Assembly (NCBI GenBank): GCA_017395275.1
Contig: JAFPVN010000269.1
Location: 1 to 6,482, forward strand
Length of the DNA: 6,482 nt
From: Candidatus Methanomethylophilaceae archaeon
Lineage (GTDB): Archaea; Thermoplasmatota; Thermoplasmata; Methanomassiliicoccales; Methanomethylophilaceae
Direction of reading: 5' to 3'
In this document: in pieces, positions 5,364 to 6,482 of the stretch
Layout of the letters: each line of letters opens with the position of its first letter
Numbering within the stretch: the stretch's first letter is position 1
Notes under the pieces: generated by a model
What the model was told of the DNA's origin: nothing
Seen by the model: only the letters and a program-made list of their open reading frames with translations
Databases searched by the model: none
Position numbers and translations under genes: made by a program

Positions 5364-6143
5364 TCAGGTCCCCGCGACCCTCTGGATCATGTTCCTGTAC
5401 GATGCGACGATGCCGTTGGCGTATCCCATCAGCTCAGATGTTTCTCCGGGGACGTAGACGGTGGGAACACCGTTGCTGTCCCCGAATCCGGGCTTCATGA
5501 GATCGTCGGACGCGGTCTCGCAGTACAGATAATCCGGAGCAGGTTGGTCTCCCTGCCTTACCCCGACGGCCTCGTGCCCGTCGTAGTCCAGCAATACCGA
5601 GTCGTAGCCCATCGCACCCAGGATCGACATCAGAAGAACGGAGGTATCCTCGCAGTCCCCCTTGTGGAAGTGTAACGTTTCACAGGGAGAAGCCCAGAAC
5701 TCGTGGCATCCGTAAAGTGCCTGGTCGGAGGTGTAACGGATCGCGGACTGGACGAAGTACAGCGCGGCGGCGATCTTCAGGTAGTCGGAGTAACCCTCGG
5801 TCTTGGAGAGGATGTGTTCCGCGACCTGAATCACGCAGGGGTCTTCTGAATCGACGAGAAGGATCGGAACGGGAACGAACACCGTGGGTACACGGAGAAT
5901 GTCACTCTTGTCGTGGGTTGGGATGTCCAGTTCCAATCTTTCGTTGGTATAAGATGAGCCGTCGGACGTGGGACACTTCCACAGATAGACTTCCCCGGGA
6001 TCGGAGACGTCCTCGGCGTGGTGCAGTGCCTCGTCCGCGGTGACCGGTATCTCGAACACGAGAACGGTACCGAAGCTGGCGAGGGCCAGCAGGGAGATGG
6101 CGGCAACCGCGGTTATGGATCTCAGGGGAATACCCCCTGACAC
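5364..6143 (-). CDS. Membrane-anchored extracellular transglutaminase-like (papain-like fold) protein
   Basis: The 259-aa product has one N-terminal hydrophobic segment (about residues 11-30), either a signal peptide or a signal anchor, and a transglutaminase-like core at about 105-212. The expected catalytic Cys is C164 in KGDCEDTSVLL, followed by LGAMGYDSVLL, the His H190 in DGHEAVGV, and an acidic residue in LYCETAS (E209). This order fits the archaeal transglutaminase-like superfamily, whose members are cysteine proteases or amide-bond cross-linking enzymes. Several extra Cys (C103, C146, C154) could form disulfides outside the cell. It is the first gene of the cluster and lies 19 nt before a secreted Ig-like protein, so processing or cross-linking of the surface proteins is a reasonable guess. 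The start is GTG at 6141-6143. No in-frame ATG lies between it and the upstream stop at 6195-6197, and no clear ribosome site precedes it, so the exact start is uncertain. Confidence 0.85.
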   Translation of the reverse strand: MSGGIPLRSITAVAAISLLALASFGTVLVFEIPVTADEALHHAEDVSDPGEVYLWKCPTSDGSSYTNERLELDIPTHDKSDILRVPTVFVPVPILLVDSEDPCVIQVAEHILSKTEGYSDYLKIAAALYFVQSAIRYTSDQALYGCHEFWASPCETLHFHKGDCEDTSVLLMSILGAMGYDSVLLDYDGHEAVGVRQGDQPAPDYLYCETASDDLMKPGFGDSNGVPTVYVPGETSELMGYANGIVASYRNMIQRVAGT

Positions 6144-6289
6144 AGAAACTCGGGAAGATCCGGCGCGGTCGCCTTGGAACGTGTACCGTAACCGTCAGGG
6201 CTTGCGTCATAACAGAAGCGACACGGGCGTTCCATGTGTTACGACACGGTAAGTCAGGATATGAACGTCCGAAAATGCACGCGATGTAC

Positions 6290-6322
6290 GTGCGTGCGGG
6301 GGATGTGCGTGCATCGTGCGTG
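6290..6322. repeat. Three copies of GTGCGTG in the intergenic region
   Basis: GTGCGTG occurs exactly at 6290-6296, 6305-6311 and 6316-6322, a spacing of 15 and 11 bp. The second-to-third spacing is one helical turn. Flanking sequences CACGCGATG (6278-6286) and CATCGTGCGTG (6312-6322) are also roughly inverted copies of each other with a 2-base bulge, so a hairpin is possible. It may be a regulator-binding cluster or simple GT/GC-biased sequence. Confidence 0.35.
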
Positions 6323-6371
6323 TGAAACGTAAAAGACAAATAGGGTCGTCTAACCCAATATCATACCAAGG

Positions 6372-6380
6372 TTTCTATAA
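6372..6380 (+). promoter_or_regulatory. Candidate TATA box for the plus-strand gene
   Basis: The sequence TTTCTATAA is followed by an AT-rich stretch and preceded by AAGG, which could serve as a TFB recognition element. Its centre is about 26-32 bp upstream of 6402-6408, the usual archaeal TATA-to-start-site distance. That would place transcription start at or just before the ATG at 6408, giving a leaderless or very short-leader message as is common in Thermoplasmata-related archaea. The element is partly symmetric, so use from the minus strand cannot be ruled out. Confidence 0.5.
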
Positions 6381-6394
6381 TCGATATGTCGATT
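6379..6394. repeat. Perfect inverted repeat overlapping the promoter (AATCGA-TATG-TCGATT)
   Basis: Two perfect 6-bp arms, AATCGA at 6379-6384 and TCGATT at 6389-6394, flank a 4-bp spacer. The element abuts the TATA-like box and ends before the expected start site, a classic place for a repressor dimer to bind. It could also arise by chance in AT-rich DNA, so the operator role is only suggested. Confidence 0.4.
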
Positions 6395-6407
6395 TTTCAG
6401 CGATAAC

Positions 6408-6482
6408 ATGGGACTGTTTGGAAAGATTCTGGGAAAAGAAAAGCCAGTCAAACCTGCCGATGAAAAAGCTTCCAATGAATCA
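6408..6482 (+). CDS. Start of an unidentified plus-strand gene, cut by right edge
   Basis: The ATG at 6408-6410 opens a frame with no stop through the window end (25 codons). The product begins MGLFGKILGKEK, a short amphipathic stretch, followed by a charged, Lys/Glu/Pro-rich segment (PVKPADEKASNES). That layout, a possible membrane-targeting helix followed by a flexible linker, occurs in several archaeal proteins, including SepF-type division factors, but 25 residues are too few to name it. The gene diverges from the surface-protein cluster. A TATA-like element 28-36 bp upstream and the lack of a good ribosome binding site fit a leaderless or nearly leaderless transcript. The coding call rests on this promoter context and the codon content only. 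Confidence 0.6.
   Translation, partial: MGLFGKILGKEKPVKPADEKASNES

Larger units (their letters stand above)
6144..6407. promoter_or_regulatory. Divergent intergenic region between the surface-protein cluster and the plus-strand gene
   Basis: No convincing gene lies in these 264 bp. The right part (about 6325-6405) is clearly richer in A and T than its surroundings and holds a good plus-strand promoter candidate. A promoter for the minus-strand cluster must also lie here or further right, but no strong TATA box sits at the right distance from the GTG at 6143. Weak minus-strand candidates are near 6211 (GTTATG), 6260 (TTCATATCC) and the AT-rich block at about 6325-6385. The last would give a leader of roughly 200 nt. 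The middle part holds short direct repeats: CGACACGG at 6219-6226 and 6242-6249, and GTGCGTG three times at 6290-6322. Confidence 0.55.

Noticed and set aside
5902..6339. A minus-strand open frame starting at 6339, overlapping the transglutaminase-like gene; considered as its true N-terminus after a frameshift or as a leader gene
   Set aside because: The translation is Arg/Pro-rich without recognisable features, and the transglutaminase-like gene already has a sensible hydrophobic N-terminus in its own frame. No frameshift is needed.
1..6482. CRISPR array, tRNA, rRNA or strong terminator hairpins
   Set aside because: No regularly spaced noncoding repeats, no cloverleaf or rRNA-like sequence and no hairpin followed by a T-run was found. 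The cluster appears to continue past the left edge.

Overview
The window most likely comes from a methanogenic archaeon of the Methanomassiliicoccales (Methanomethylophilaceae, gut or rumen type). Four things point there: a GC-rich archaeal style of coding, perfect or near-perfect Shine-Dalgarno sites of the GAGGTGAT type, secreted proteins whose signal peptides end in an acidic D-S-D-A-like motif, and an abundance of InlB/Listeria-Bacteroides repeat proteins. This assignment is inferred from protein style; no marker gene is present.

Almost the whole window (1-6143) is one compact minus-strand gene cluster, read from right to left, with gaps of only 19, 8, 9, 1 and 5 nt between six genes. The order of transcription is: (1) a membrane-anchored, outward-facing transglutaminase-like protein (5364-6143); (2) a 441-aa secreted protein of tandem Ig-like domains (4019-5344); (3) a 360-aa protein with a PKD domain, two InlB-type repeats, a Pro-rich linker and a C-terminal two-helix membrane anchor (2928-4010); (4) a 432-aa secreted protein (1620-2918); (5) its 321-aa paralogue (653-1618); and (6) a third, shorter family member that runs off the left edge (1-647). 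Genes 4, 5 and 6 share a C-terminal half (one InlB repeat plus one Ig-like domain) and differ in the length of their N-terminal module, which shrinks along the operon.

The most interesting signal is a C-terminal tail of about 21 residues shared by genes 2, 4, 5 and, as far as it can be read, 6 (DPV-[LF]-[SD]-F-[TS]-N ... TSG-[TS]-LSVKGA). It ends at or within two residues of the stop codon and is absent from the membrane-anchored gene 3. The tailed proteins have no membrane anchor, so the tail is a candidate sorting, assembly or cross-linking signal, with the transglutaminase-like enzyme and the anchored PKD/InlB protein as possible partners. In genes 4 and 5 the codons of the tail also carry the G-rich run that appears to be the ribosome binding site of the next gene.

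Region 6144-6407 is a 264-bp divergent intergenic region. It holds a plausible promoter for a plus-strand gene and small direct and inverted repeats. From 6408 a plus-strand gene begins and runs off the right edge after 25 codons. No rRNA, tRNA, CRISPR array or insertion sequence was seen.
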